Shown here: piece by piece, positions 27,106 through 37,567 of the stretch
Layout of the letters: each line of letters begins with the position of its first letter
Numbering within the stretch: the stretch's first letter is position 1
NCBI RefSeq assembly: GCF_002964765.1
Contig: NZ_PQCF01000031.1
Location: 489,625 to 553,624 of the forward strand
DNA: 64,000 nt
Source: Pseudoalteromonas sp. T1lg88
Lineage (GTDB): Bacteria > Pseudomonadota > Gammaproteobacteria > Enterobacterales > Alteromonadaceae
Direction of reading: 5' to 3'
Program-made: the position numbers and the translations under genes
Notes under the pieces: generated by a model
Databases searched by the model: none
Told to the model about the DNA's origin: nothing
What the model saw: the letters and a program-made list of their open reading frames with translations, nothing else

Positions 27106-27284
27106 GGGTGCCTCGCTACATTCAATTCGCTGTTCGTGTCTTGCATGCTGCTAATTTAGCCAATTCAATGGGGCGCTCGCTATGCGTAGATGTACCTATG
27201 GGGGATCGGAAACTACTTATATTGACGTAAAAGTGAACATGGTAGCGTGCCTTATCAGTTGTTTTTTAGGTCGAGGCCTTGCCC

Positions 27285-29159
27285 ATGAAGTTAATACGCA
27301 CCGCACTCACCCCTTTAGTTTTATCCGCTCCAGGATTTGTCACCGTGGCTGCCCACGCCGATGGCATGGAGCATATTGAGGTGCTCAGCAGCACCTCAAA
27401 CTTTTATCAATCCAGTCTGCAATTAATCGAGGTCCAGCACATCGACCCGCAGCAAGCCCAGGGCTCACCATTGCAATTGTCGGAATTGCTGGCGCAGGAG
27501 CCGACCATTTCCCTAAACGGTCAAGGCGGCATGATGCAGATGTACAGTATGCGCGGCTTTTCCCGCTGGCGGGTGCAAACCCTGATAGAGGGCATTCCCA
27601 TTTACAGCGATCGCCGCGCCGGCAGCGCCGCAGAGTTTATCGACCCGGCGTTAATCGGCCAGGTGCAGGTAATTCCTGGCGCCGCTTCAACCTACTATGG
27701 ATCCGGAGCCATGGGCGGCGCCGTGGATATCAAACTGAACCGCCTCGAGGGTCAACAATTGGATGCCCAATGGCAAAGCAATAACCAGGCGCAACATCTA
27801 GCCTGGCAAGGAAGCAAGGAAGGCATCTCCTGGGGACTGTCGACCCGCACCGCTAGTGAAGGAGAAAGCGCCGACGGCAACAGCATCTACAACGGCTATG
27901 AAAACCGCAACGTGTTTTTAAGTGCCGACCTTGAGCTTCCCTACCTCACGCGTGCCTGGGTGCTCTATAGCGAAGGCAACAATCTGGGTAAGGCCAGTGC
28001 TTCGCCACTGAGCAAGAAACGCACCCTCTACCCACGCAATGATCATCTCTTAGCCAAGGCGGAGTTTGATTTTGACCAGATTTATGCCGATGTCTATGTG
28101 CACAATGCCCATCTCGATACCTATATTGAGCGCCCCAACAAGCGCATCAATACCCTGAGTAATTCATCCTTGGATTATGGGGCGGCGCTTTACGGCTATC
28201 AGTATTTTGGCGATTGGCAGGGCAAATGGCGTTTGTCCTTCGATGCCAGAACCCAGGTGCAAGCGACAGAAAATGAGCTTGATTTAGCCTCGGGCCTAAC
28301 CAGCAGCGACACCGTGCTGGACGCCAGCCAGTACCAGGGCGCCCTTGTGTACGATGCCACCCGTAGCCTGGATAACATCGACCTGTTGCTTGGTGGCCGC
28401 CTCGATTACAGTAAAACCAAGGCACAACAAGGGAGCCGCAACGACACCAATGTCAGTGGCTTTGCCGGTATTAGCTGGGCACTCACGCCCGAATTAGCGG
28501 CGAAGTTTATCACCAGTACGGCCTTTCGCCAGCCGGCGCTGACGGAAAGCTACTTTTTTGGTGAAACCCCCCGCGGCCGCGTGGAGGGCAATCTGGAGCT
28601 CGAGCCGGAGCAAAGCCTGGGCTTTGAAGCCAAGCTCTCCTACCAGAAATCGGATTTTAACTGGAGCCTTAGCGCCTTTTCCCAGCACATTGACGACTAT
28701 ATCGAGCGCATCGATATCGATGCCGATACGCGTCGCTATATCAATGTTGGCTCCGGGAAAATTAAAGGACTGGCATACAAGGCGGCATATCAGGTAACCG
28801 ACAACTTCTCCCTCGGCCTCGGTGGTCAGTGGCTTAACGGCGAGGATGAACAGGGTCGCCCCCTTGCCGACATTGGCGCCGGCGAACATAAACTCACTTC
28901 GATCTACCAGGGCGACCGTTGGCAATGGGATCTGGGTGCAACATTACGCAGTGCCAAGGACGAGGTGGGACCCTCCGAGTTACCCCTGCCCAGCCATACC
29001 TTGCTTTCGACCAAGCTGACCTATCAGCTCAATGAACGAACCAAGGTACGTCTGTGGCTCGACAATGCTGGTGATCGCCTCTATCGCGTCAGCGCCGATG
29101 ACAGTGCACCCTACGCGCCGGGGCGAAACGTGGGCATTGCCATCACCTACCAGTTTTGA
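27285..29159 (+). CDS. TonB-dependent outer-membrane receptor
   Basis: 624 residues. A signal peptide (ending near AHA-DGM) is followed by a plug domain (about 50-160: LSELLAQEPTISLNG, MRGFSRWRVQTLIEGIP, VIPGAASTYYGSGAMGGAVDI) and a 22-strand barrel ending in the typical C-terminal aromatic, TYQF. The start ATG at 27285 follows GAGG. The plug includes an uncommon Met cluster (GGMMQMYSM). The ligand, metal or organic, is unknown. It lies divergent from the Fnr-like regulator with 179 bp between; no clear FNR box was found there. Confidence 0.92.
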   Translation: MKLIRTALTPLVLSAPGFVTVAAHADGMEHIEVLSSTSNFYQSSLQLIEVQHIDPQQAQGSPLQLSELLAQEPTISLNGQGGMMQMYSMRGFSRWRVQTLIEGIPIYSDRRAGSAAEFIDPALIGQVQVIPGAASTYYGSGAMGGAVDIKLNRLEGQQLDAQWQSNNQAQHLAWQGSKEGISWGLSTRTASEGESADGNSIYNGYENRNVFLSADLELPYLTRAWVLYSEGNNLGKASASPLSKKRTLYPRNDHLLAKAEFDFDQIYADVYVHNAHLDTYIERPNKRINTLSNSSLDYGAALYGYQYFGDWQGKWRLSFDARTQVQATENELDLASGLTSSDTVLDASQYQGALVYDATRSLDNIDLLLGGRLDYSKTKAQQGSRNDTNVSGFAGISWALTPELAAKFITSTAFRQPALTESYFFGETPRGRVEGNLELEPEQSLGFEAKLSYQKSDFNWSLSAFSQHIDDYIERIDIDADTRRYINVGSGKIKGLAYKAAYQVTDNFSLGLGGQWLNGEDEQGRPLADIGAGEHKLTSIYQGDRWQWDLGATLRSAKDEVGPSELPLPSHTLLSTKLTYQLNERTKVRLWLDNAGDRLYRVSADDSAPYAPGRNVGIAITYQF

Positions 29160-29181
29160 GCGCTATTGAAGCAGTTGGGTG

Positions 29182-30039
29182 CTAGTTTTCGCCCAACTGC
29201 TGTGCCGCCAGCTTGTCTTTATTAAACAATGCGTTGACTTCTTTATCCGTTAAAATTAGTTCCGACATAAAAAAGTCGTCGATAACGCCGGCAAAGGCAT
29301 GCTTGCCTTGGGTGGCATGTTGCTTGGGGATCCCCCCTAAAAACACATCATTGACGATAGAGCTAACGCTAATGTTGGCGTCTTGGGCGGCATCAAGCTC
29401 GCCGTTAATAAACAGCCGCGCTTGTTTACCATTATGCACCACAGCAACGTGCGTCCACTGGCCGTTTACCAGGCGAGTGTTGCTTTTAACCACTGATTTT
29501 GGCTGGTATCCGGAGCTTGAGTAGATCAACAGTTCTACACGCCTATCCACCACCCTGAGCTTGTTACTTTGTACATCGCCATACCAGCCACCATACAAGG
29601 GATAAATTTGCTTGTCTTCCAGGGCCAGGGGCTTGAGCCACATGGCGATACTGATGCCACCATTTTCAAAGGTCACCTCACGCCAACGCGTAGTCGACAG
29701 CGGCTTACCGATTTTACAGCAAATATCCACGCCCATATGAGCGTCCTGATGCACCGAGAAGTCTAGACCCTTGCCGGTTTTACCGGCACTGCGCACGGCG
29801 CCGTGCAAGGTCCCTGGCCAAAAGCTGGCAAAGTCATCCAGTACTTGGTCGCCCTCGCCCTCAAAGGAATAATAGCTGGAGTGACCGTGTAAATTGACCT
29901 GCAACACCTTGGATAATTCGTCTTCAACCTGTGTTTGTTCAACTCGCTGCAGCTGAGAAAACGCCAAGGCCGCTATGATGATAAAAATGGCGCACAGCAG
30001 CAGGGTCACTCGCAGCGCAAAGCTCATTTTAAACGTCAT
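29182..30039 (-). CDS. Membrane-anchored LamG-domain protein
   Basis: 285 residues. One N-terminal transmembrane helix (about 8-28) leads to a periplasmic LamG/concanavalin-like jelly-roll domain (about 90-255). Recognisable pieces are ISIAMWLKPLAL, QWTHVAVVHNGKQARLFINGEL and FAGVIDDFFMSELILTDKEV. Such domains bind carbohydrate or protein. The ATG at 30039 follows GAGGAGG and overlaps the end of the histidine kinase gene by 11 bp, so translation is coupled. This suggests an accessory periplasmic sensor for that kinase, which is inference. Its stop faces the TonB receptor gene with 22 bp between. Confidence 0.85.
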   Translation of the reverse strand: MTFKMSFALRVTLLLCAIFIIIAALAFSQLQRVEQTQVEDELSKVLQVNLHGHSSYYSFEGEGDQVLDDFASFWPGTLHGAVRSAGKTGKGLDFSVHQDAHMGVDICCKIGKPLSTTRWREVTFENGGISIAMWLKPLALEDKQIYPLYGGWYGDVQSNKLRVVDRRVELLIYSSSGYQPKSVVKSNTRLVNGQWTHVAVVHNGKQARLFINGELDAAQDANISVSSIVNDVFLGGIPKQHATQGKHAFAGVIDDFFMSELILTDKEVNALFNKDKLAAQQLGEN

Positions 30040-31486
30040 AAGCCACCTCCTCGCCAACGGCAGGTAAGGTCAAAGTAAAGTCGCATCCGCCCTGAGCATT
30101 GGCCTGATACTTCAAGGTACCATTGTGCGCCTTGGCAATCGCCAAGCTGATTGACAGTCCCACACCCATGCCTTGCTTCTTACTGGTATAAAAGGGTTCA
30201 AAAAGATGCTCGACGGCCTCGCCACTCACCCCCACGCCTTCGTCGTGAATGCACAACTCCACCTCATTATTCTCGCTGTTAAGGCAGGTAGAAATAACCA
30301 CCTGAGCGCCCGGGTGACTGGCCTCAATGGCGTTTTTAATCAGGTTAATGCTCACCTGTTGCAACTGAACCGGATCGCCCTCTACATACAAGGGCGACGG
30401 ATTGAATTTGAGTACCAGGCTCACCTGGTTACTGTTGGCCGTGGTCTCCACCATATCGCCCACTTCGCGAAGCATGGTATTCACATCCAGCCGCTGCATA
30501 TCCATGGCCCGCAATTTCACAAAGTTGCGGATCCGTTGCAGCACCTTGCCACTGCGCAGCGCCTGCTCGGAAATTTTCTTTAAGGTAGTCGCTAACCATT
30601 GCTGCAGCTCAGCCTGCTGCTCGGGACGGGCGTTGTCGATACGGCGGGTGGCACTTTGGGCATAACTGGCAATGGCGGTTAGAGGCTGATTGATTTCATG
30701 GGTGATGGTGCTGACCATCTCACCCATGCTGTTGAGCCTGTCGAGGTGGGCGATTTGGTCGCGACTGGCCAATAGTTTTTGCTCTGCTTCTTGGCGTCTT
30801 TGCAGCTCATCGCCAAGACGTAATTGCATGCCGTTGAGGGCGCTCACCACGGTTTGCAGCTCATCCGGAGCGTTTCTTTCCTTAGCATCTCTATCCAGAA
30901 CTAAGGGTGGTATAGGCTTATCAAAGGTCAGGTTTTGTGCAAAGTCACTGATTTTACTGAGATGACGGGTGACCAGGTATTGAAACAGATAGAGGATAAA
31001 ACCGGCCACCAAAAAGGTTTTAATGCCATTACTGATAACAATAAAATACACTCGGTCGGTGAGGCGGCTATATAACTCATCCAGACCCACCACGATTTGC
31101 AAAATCCCCAGGGGCGGCTCTTGCTCCCTGCCATGCTGATACAAGACAAAACGTTCATCGATAATTTCATTGGACATCACCTCACCGGCACGCCATTTCA
31201 CCCTGTCGGTGGTAACAATACTGATACGCTCGATCCCAGGCAGTTTAACCAGTCCATCAAGTTGCAGCTGGAGCAACTGTATATTGCGGTCTTGCACATT
31301 GAGGGCAATGCTTTCAAGCTGGCTGTCTTTGATTTGATGGATCTCGGCATTGATCTCCGCCACCCCCTGAGTGTATTCCAAGTACAGTTGCAGCGCCGAC
31401 GATATTAGAGTGATCGCCGAGCTAAACAGGATGATATAGAGGATCAGCCGTCTGACCGTTCTATGCCGAGAAGAAAAGGTACGCAT
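30029..31486 (-). CDS. Membrane sensor histidine kinase (FixL/DctB-like)
   Basis: 485 residues. Two transmembrane helices (about 13-36 and 148-173) enclose a periplasmic sensing region of about 110 residues. A HAMP-like linker and coiled coil lead to the HisKA domain with phosphoacceptor His263 in STITHEINQPL. The ATPase domain keeps the N box (INLIKNAIEA), DEGVGV and GMGVGLSI. The HEINQPL form is typical of kinases paired with FixJ/TodT-type regulators, and such a regulator lies at 42517-43131 on the same strand. The start ATG at 31486 follows TTGAGGA. A CAACTGAC half-site like that in the giant-gene operators lies at 31499-31506. Pairing with the distant regulator is inference. Confidence 0.92.
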   Translation of the reverse strand: MRTFSSRHRTVRRLILYIILFSSAITLISSALQLYLEYTQGVAEINAEIHQIKDSQLESIALNVQDRNIQLLQLQLDGLVKLPGIERISIVTTDRVKWRAGEVMSNEIIDERFVLYQHGREQEPPLGILQIVVGLDELYSRLTDRVYFIVISNGIKTFLVAGFILYLFQYLVTRHLSKISDFAQNLTFDKPIPPLVLDRDAKERNAPDELQTVVSALNGMQLRLGDELQRRQEAEQKLLASRDQIAHLDRLNSMGEMVSTITHEINQPLTAIASYAQSATRRIDNARPEQQAELQQWLATTLKKISEQALRSGKVLQRIRNFVKLRAMDMQRLDVNTMLREVGDMVETTANSNQVSLVLKFNPSPLYVEGDPVQLQQVSINLIKNAIEASHPGAQVVISTCLNSENNEVELCIHDEGVGVSGEAVEHLFEPFYTSKKQGMGVGLSISLAIAKAHNGTLKYQANAQGGCDFTLTLPAVGEEVAYDV

Positions 31487-31594
31487 GGTATGAGTCCTCA
31501 ACTGACTACCTCCCTTAGCCTGCGCCAAGGCGGTGTATTACTCTCTTTACCATACCTTAAATGACGCAAACAGCCACTATAAACACAGCGACAA

Positions 31595-32077
31595 TTAATT
31601 GTTTCCTTTATCCTTTTGGTCCTTTTTCTGCTTGCTGATGGCGTTTTCTACCGGCAGTCGGCCAATGGGCATCACCTTAACGGGCTTGGCGTTTGCGCAC
31701 TCTTGCTGACGCTCCTCGGCGCTGATATCACGTAGCGATTTTGATTCGCCCTTGGCCGCATTAGCAGCTATTTTAGCCTTGGCAGGCTGTGTTTGGTTCG
31801 GCTTTTGTTGCTCAGTCATAGACGTTTTCTGTTCATTGAGTTTGCGCTCCACGGGCAATTGATGCAAAGGGATCACCCTGGTTTCGCCCTCACACTCCGG
31901 TTTAGAAGCCACTTGTTCAGGCTGTGCTTCCTTTTCAGGTTTGACATTAGTTGTCACCTTAGGAGGCTTGCTTTGGTTGGTGTCAACTTCGCCGTTATGG
32001 GCAAAAACGGGTGCGCTTACATTCAGAATCATGAACGCAGTCATGCCAATTAATAATCCGGGCTTAAAGGTTTTCAT
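31595..32077 (-). CDS. Small exported protein with two Cys-LPVE repeats
   Basis: 160 residues with a signal peptide (ending near VFA-HNG), a Lys/Gln/Pro-rich body and two similar modules. Module one reads PECEGETRVIPLHQLPVE, module two QECANAKPVKVMPIGRLPVE; each is followed by a charged QK tail. Each carries one cysteine, so a disulfide or metal site is possible. No family is recognised. The start follows AGGAGAC. It lies 57 bp after the second giant protein gene, beyond a strong hairpin, and upstream of the histidine kinase gene on the same strand. Confidence 0.8.
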   Translation of the reverse strand: MKTFKPGLLIGMTAFMILNVSAPVFAHNGEVDTNQSKPPKVTTNVKPEKEAQPEQVASKPECEGETRVIPLHQLPVERKLNEQKTSMTEQQKPNQTQPAKAKIAANAAKGESKSLRDISAEERQQECANAKPVKVMPIGRLPVENAISKQKKDQKDKGNN

Positions 32078-32100
32078 AATAACTGTCTCCTAAAGCAAAT

Positions 32101-32123
32101 AAGGCGCCGAAACTCGGCGCCTT
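32101..32123 (-). terminator. Strong hairpin after giant gene B
   Basis: AAGGCGCCGA and TCGGCGCCTT form a perfect 10-bp stem around AAC. On the minus strand it is followed by ATTTGCTTT, a weak T-tract. It could be a partial terminator or an mRNA-stabilising structure between the giant gene and its small partner. Confidence 0.7.
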
Positions 32124-32133
32124 AGGGTTAGTT

Positions 32134-35100
32134 TTACGCTTTTCTGCGAACCAGAGTTAACGCTGCTAGCATGAACAGTAGGTGGAACAGTGAACCACTG
32201 CTGCCCTTCTGCTTGTCGTTATCGGTTATTTTGACCGTGGTAACCACCTCGGCGTTCAATAACGTCTCATCGTCGGCACTGAGCAGGATATTAAACGACT
32301 CCATGGTTTCTACCTCGGCGTCATCCACCAGCTTAACGGTGAAGGACTTCGCCTCCCCATCTTGGTCATCCCAGTACAGCATGCCCGACGCAGGTTGATA
32401 ATCCGCCAGCGCTTTAGCTGTGCCATCAAGACTTTGATAGTTCAGTGCCACGGCGCCATCGCTGCCGCCGGTACGTTGTACCGTCACCACGACTTGATTG
32501 TCACCTTCATTAACTTCATAGGCGCTCACCGCAAAGCCAAACTCGCCCAACACGGGTTCGTTGACATTCAGGGTTACGGCAATTTCGTGGGCCGCGTAGG
32601 CGGTATCGTCTTGCAGTAACAAGGTGGTCTGGTAGACACCCGGAGCCAAGGCGGCCGCGTCGGCACCCAAGGTCAGGGCCTGTTGCTCGCCGACATTTAA
32701 CGCTCCACCATTTTCGGAGTAGGTGAACCAGCTTGCTTGCGGCTGTGCACACACCTGTTGCTGCCCCGAGGCAAGGCTAAAGGTGCGCGACATTACCAGG
32801 TCCATGGCATGCAAGGTGCCATCACAATCGAGGTCTAGACCTGCTTGCGAAAAGCTATTCATACCATCTACACGCGTTGCCCCAACCAGGCTTAGTTCGT
32901 TGTGCAAATCAACAACGTACAGATCTAAGATCTGATCGGCCTTGTCACTGCCTACCCCATTCTCGCCATTGGCGCTGACATACAGATGACCAACATTCGG
33001 GTTGTAGGCCAAACCAAAGGCAGGTAGACCAAGGTCGTATTCGGCGCTGACGCTGCCATCGAAGTTCACGCGATACAATTTCTGTGCATTGTAGCTACTG
33101 ACCAGTAACTGATCGGCATGCGGATCATAGGCCAAGCCGCCAACCCCATTACCGTCCAGGTCTGGACACACGCGCTTGCCCGTCAACTGCATGGCGTTAA
33201 GGTCAAGCTCATGGATACAGTTTGCATCACTGAAAATGGCCTGCCAAGCGGTGTTGGTGCGGGTGTTGAACGCAAGATCCGCAACCAGATCATCGCCTGC
33301 CGCTAGCGGATTCAGGTCGATTACATCGCCGGTTTTCTGGCCCTGTTCGTCTAAACGATAGAGCTTGTTATCACCGCCGAAGGCTTTGGCACTGTTAACC
33401 CAAACGCTGTTGGTCACCTTATCAACCACCATGCCATATGGGCGGGCAATGTTCAAAGCCTGTGCTTGCTGGTTATCGCCCAGGCTTGCCTCACTCGGGT
33501 TATCACCACTGGGTGGTGCGACTTCAGCAACCTTGTAGTTAAGCCCATAACTGCCTTCGTTGGCCAAGGTGATATCGCTGGCAACTTTGCGTCCGGCAAC
33601 CACATCCAGTTCGAGCGCCTGCGCCGAGCTGGTTAGCAGACCGGCATTAAGGGCAACATTAAGCTCGCTGACCTGATCGTTGGCAATGCTTACGCTTTGC
33701 TCGGCCTGCGCATAGCCGCTAAGCGCGATGCTCATGCTCTGCTCACCGGCGGCATTAAACTGACGATAGAAGCCATCCTGAGCGGTTAATGTAACCTTAC
33801 CCTGCTGGTTTTGTACCTGAGCTTGCGCTAACGGGGCCTGGGTGTTGGCATCGGTGATCATCCCTGCCAGCAAGCCACCCTCGGCAAAGCCACAGCCTAA
33901 ACCGAACTCAACATTATCGATTTGCACATACCAGTCATAGGCATTATCAACACTCAGGGTGTAATAACGCCATCTTAGTCTGAAACTCTCAGCCCCCTCT
34001 AGGTAAGTGCCCAAGTCAACAACGACCTTGCCGATGCTGTCTGTGATCAGATTATGAATGTTCAGCCATTGACCACCGTCAACGCTGATATCAAAATCGA
34101 ACACCGACTGGGCATACGCCTTAAAGGCCTGCTCATAACTCACGGTTTCAAAGCCTTGCAACGAAGCAACAGAGATAACAGGAGTGATCAACTCGGTATC
34201 GTAAAGGTTACGACCGCCGCGGTCGCTGTCCGCCGCCGCCGACATACCGCTGCCAGCGGTTAAGTTAGGACGACTCCATTGCTCACTGGTTTTCCACACC
34301 ACGCCAGTACCGGCATTATCGACAACGGTCCAATCCGTAGGTGGGAAGTTCACATCTTCAAATTCGACCACAGAGGAGGTGCTGCTATCGGCCTTATTGT
34401 AACCGGGAGCAACACACACATCCTTGTTCACCTGCAGGGCAATGTTACCTAGCTCGGTATCGCCATTGGCCTGAGTCGCCACATTTTGCGGATTATAACT
34501 GACGGACGATGCCATCAGGTTACCGGCCATCCGGCGTAACCATCCAGGGTAAATTCACCACTGATGGGGTCGGTGTTGATCACCGTATAAGGCACCAACT
34601 CGCCGCTTAGCTGCAAGCTTGCTGGTAATCCCCAACCGTGACCTGAACCATCAACCACCTTACCGCTAATGGTTGCCTTAGGTAGGGAAACCAAAGACGC
34701 GTCCTTAGTTAACTCACCTTCGCTGGCCACCTGCACCGAACCCAAGTCGGTCATCGGGTGACCATAGGCACGTGCCTTAAATTCATAGCTGCCCAGAGGT
34801 AAAGACAGTGTATAGACGCCTTGTGCATCGGCTATGGTGCTGTAGTCGCCAAAACGTACTTCGGCACCTGCCAGTGCTGCATTTGTTTCGCTGTCACGGA
34901 CAACCCCAGTGACCACGCCTTGCGGCTCGGCCTGACATTGATCGAGCTGGAATTTCGCGATGCGTGTTCCCCAAAGGGTTTCGAAATCGGTGTCAGCACC
35001 GTACTCACTGGAAAACCAGAAGGTGCAGTCATCACTTGGGTCGATGGTCATTTGCGCACGCTCGCCCCAGCTGCCGTCGAACGAGTTCACCTGAGGTGCT

Positions 35101-36641
35101 AAACCTTCGGTGACGCTGCCTTCGCCATAGCCAAGTTGGCCAAGAGGATCACTGGCTAAACGGCCACTGTAACGCATCGCCGGCAACATATCGGCACTGG
35201 AAACGCTGTAGCCTAGAGCGATGTTGCCCACCGCATCCATGGCCATAGTGCCTAGCCAACGGCTGGCGGCATCGGGCGCATAGGTGCCTTGCTGATGAAT
35301 CGTGGCTTCACTACCTGGGTTACGCACTTCATACCAGCGCACACCAAAATGCTTATCACCGGTTGCCACCGTGTGGTTTACCACCAGGCTGTCATGATCG
35401 CCAAAGTTGCGGTAAGCCAAACGGTACATCAGCGCTTGCTGATGAGCGTCTAGGGCGTTATAGCTGTCGCCACCCCAGGAGTCCTGAGCAACACAGGTTT
35501 TACCACAGCTTTGATCGATATCGAAAGGCTCGGTAGCCAAGGTCGCTAGCAAGGCAAAGTTACTTTGCTCCGGGTTTTGCCAATCGGCCTCTAAGCCCCA
35601 CAGCTGCAATGCGTCCGCGGCAACGCCATGAACCTGATCATCGAGCATTTGCATAAAGTAGTTAGGCGAGCCTGCCTGTGGTGCGCGCATGCCATCCATA
35701 TCCGCCGGTAAGGCGTTGTGCATATCGGCTTGGTCGAAATACAAGGTTTGTGCCGCTAGACCATGGAGCATTTTTTCACGCTCAAAGGCCACAACCGCCA
35801 TCCCTTGCTTAGACTTGTCGACAGGAGAATATTGTGGCGCGGCCATATAATAGCCATCACCCCAGACACCGAATTGCGCCTTGTCATACCATTTCGAGTC
35901 GGTGGCAATAAAATCGTAAAGATGCCACTCGCCGGTGGGATCGCCACTTTTCGACACCGCCACACATTGGTGCATCTTGGCGCCGTCAAACGCAGTTTGG
36001 CTTAGTAACCAGCGATCCGCTAAAACGTCATACAGGACCGCGCCATCGCGGTCTTGTTGCGCTGTCCAACCGACAATAGCCGGTGGCTTGGCATCTGGAT
36101 CGGCACACACGCCACCAAGCTCCTGCCAAAGCTGTGTAGTTGGCGTACGCCCTTGAACTAATTGGCCGTTTTTATCCCATACCGCATAGGACATGTTGAC
36201 CACTTGCACTACGTGGTTGGCGCCTACATCTAAACTGGTATCAGGTACGGCGGCATCGCCCCAGTCGGCGCCCTGGCCATCCAGGTTAAGACTGGGTTCG
36301 GGGATGGCTCGCTCACCCAGCGTAGTTTGTACTAGGGGATCGGTAAATCCATCTAAAGCCATTGAAACCAGGCTTTGTTGTTGTGCGTTATACAATTCGA
36401 GCTGATCCTCGAACTGGCCTGTTACTGACTTTGAAAGCGGCGCCTTACCCGCGGTGGCCAAGGTTGGGCTCACCGGTTTTAACGCCATGGCTGCATTGCT
36501 AGTACTCTGGCTTGTTACATTCTTGACTGACTCACCAACCACTGGAGCCTGCGGCATCTCGGCAAAGGCATGATTACTGCCTATTAGCCCGAGCAAGCCA
36601 ATAAGCACACAGCTTTGCAATTTTGACTTGTTGAAGTTCAT
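32134..36641 (-). pseudogene. Giant exported GlyGly-CTERM protein B, broken by a frameshift
   Basis: The two halves form one protein of about 1,500 residues, paralogous along its whole length to protein A (37606-42231). Order: signal peptide; N-terminal propeller-like region (GANHVVQVVNMSYAVWDKNG, DPTGEWHLYDF); carboxypeptidase-regulatory-like repeats; choice-of-anchor-J-type domain (FPPTDWTVVDNAGTGVVW); second beta-propeller region (DGNGVGGLAYDPHADQLL); Calx-beta domain (VNEGDNQVVVTVQRTGGSDG). It ends in a GlyGly-CTERM signal, GSSGSLFHLLFMLAAL plus RRK, marking type II export and rhombosortase processing. The frame is lost after GYAGWP near 34525; adding one G in CCGGT restores it. The ATG at 36641 follows AGGAGAC. 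Function unknown. Confidence 0.87.
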
Positions 36642-36749
36642 CAAAAGTCTCCTGTTATTTACTTTTATGACTCACGTATTCGCACTGCCGGTAACCAAAC
36701 TCGAAATTATGCGATCTAGATACGTGTAAATAGCCGTTACATTTGTGCC

Positions 36750-36811
36750 TTTTGTATACTCATGCCAAAGTACGAAACTATCGTCGGGCTGTAACTGACA
36801 ATTATCAGTTA
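36750..36811 (-). promoter_or_regulatory. Operator palindrome and promoter of giant gene B
   Basis: The palindrome TAACTGACAATTATCAGTTA spans 36792-36811. On the minus strand AGTATACAAAA (36760-36750) lies downstream with its centre 46-47 bp away; TATACA within it is a plausible -10. The same palindrome and the same 11-mer occur before giant gene A at nearly the same spacing. The operator centre is about 160 bp before the ATG. A dimeric activator is likely; the FixJ-type regulator nearby is the best candidate by position only. The remaining gap up to 36944 holds nothing else I can identify. Confidence 0.65.
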
Positions 36812-36944
36812 ACAGGATGTTATTTTTGTTTACTTGTTGTTTTTAACTTAGGGGTATGAATTTGCGGGGGAAAATTCCGGGCCACATCAGCAATTGAAGA
36901 GCCCGGAGAACATGGAAAGAGGATGTTTAACGCTCGGCCATCAA

Positions 36945-37547
36945 TTAACGATAGGCCTCCAAGGAAAGGGTCAAGGTGGTGTTGTCCTTAAGTTGCGCCG
37001 GCAGTTGCGCCGCCAACAACAAGCCACTGGACAGGGAAGCATGGATTTTTCGCTTTAACAATGGCGAGGCCGACACTAGCAGCTTTTCGCTGCGATGTTC
37101 AAATTCATTCAGTTGCACCGTCAGATCCTGTAGCTGCTTACGTAGAGCCAGGTAACGAGCCTGTAGGGAAGTATTCCCTCCTGCGGCGGCGGTGCCGAAG
37201 TTCGCCAGCAGCGCATTATTGGCATCGGCTAATCGGGTCAGCTGTGCACTTAAGTGGTCGACAAAATAATAACTGCCTTTGTCGAAATCCAGGTCATGTT
37301 GACCGCTTGGCTCCAGCGCCGGGGATGTTTGCTGTGCATCACTCACCTGCAGCGCTAATTGCTGCACCTGAGCGTTTAAATCTAAAAAGCGCGCAACCAG
37401 GCGCTCCTGCTCGCTATTAAAAGCGTGTAACTTATTGATCTTGCTTTTTTTCTCCTGCTTCATCGCTTGCCAACTTTGCGCCTCAACCGGTGCGGAAAGA
37501 GCGCCGGCAGCTAGGCAAAAAACACCGATAAGAAGTAATTTATTCAT
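36945..37547 (-). CDS. Exported coiled-coil protein of unknown function
   Basis: 200 residues with a signal peptide (ending near VEA-QSW) and largely helical sequence: heptad-like stretches around residues 30-70 and 130-160 (LQARYLALRKQLQDLTVQL). No cysteines in the mature part, no membrane segment. It follows giant gene A by 58 bp, beyond a hairpin, with AGGAG before the ATG. The small gene after giant B occupies the same relative position but is not similar in sequence. A periplasmic partner or chaperone of the giant protein is possible but unproven. Confidence 0.75.
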   Translation of the reverse strand: MNKLLLIGVFCLAAGALSAPVEAQSWQAMKQEKKSKINKLHAFNSEQERLVARFLDLNAQVQQLALQVSDAQQTSPALEPSGQHDLDFDKGSYYFVDHLSAQLTRLADANNALLANFGTAAAGGNTSLQARYLALRKQLQDLTVQLNEFEHRSEKLLVSASPLLKRKIHASLSSGLLLAAQLPAQLKDNTTLTLSLEAYR

Positions 37548-37567
37548 GGTTAACTCCTAAGGGAAAT

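Noticed and set aside
27106..27284. FNR box between the Fnr-like gene and the TonB receptor
   Set aside because: TTGACGTAAAAGTGAA near 27222 was considered, but the halves are not symmetrical at FNR spacing.
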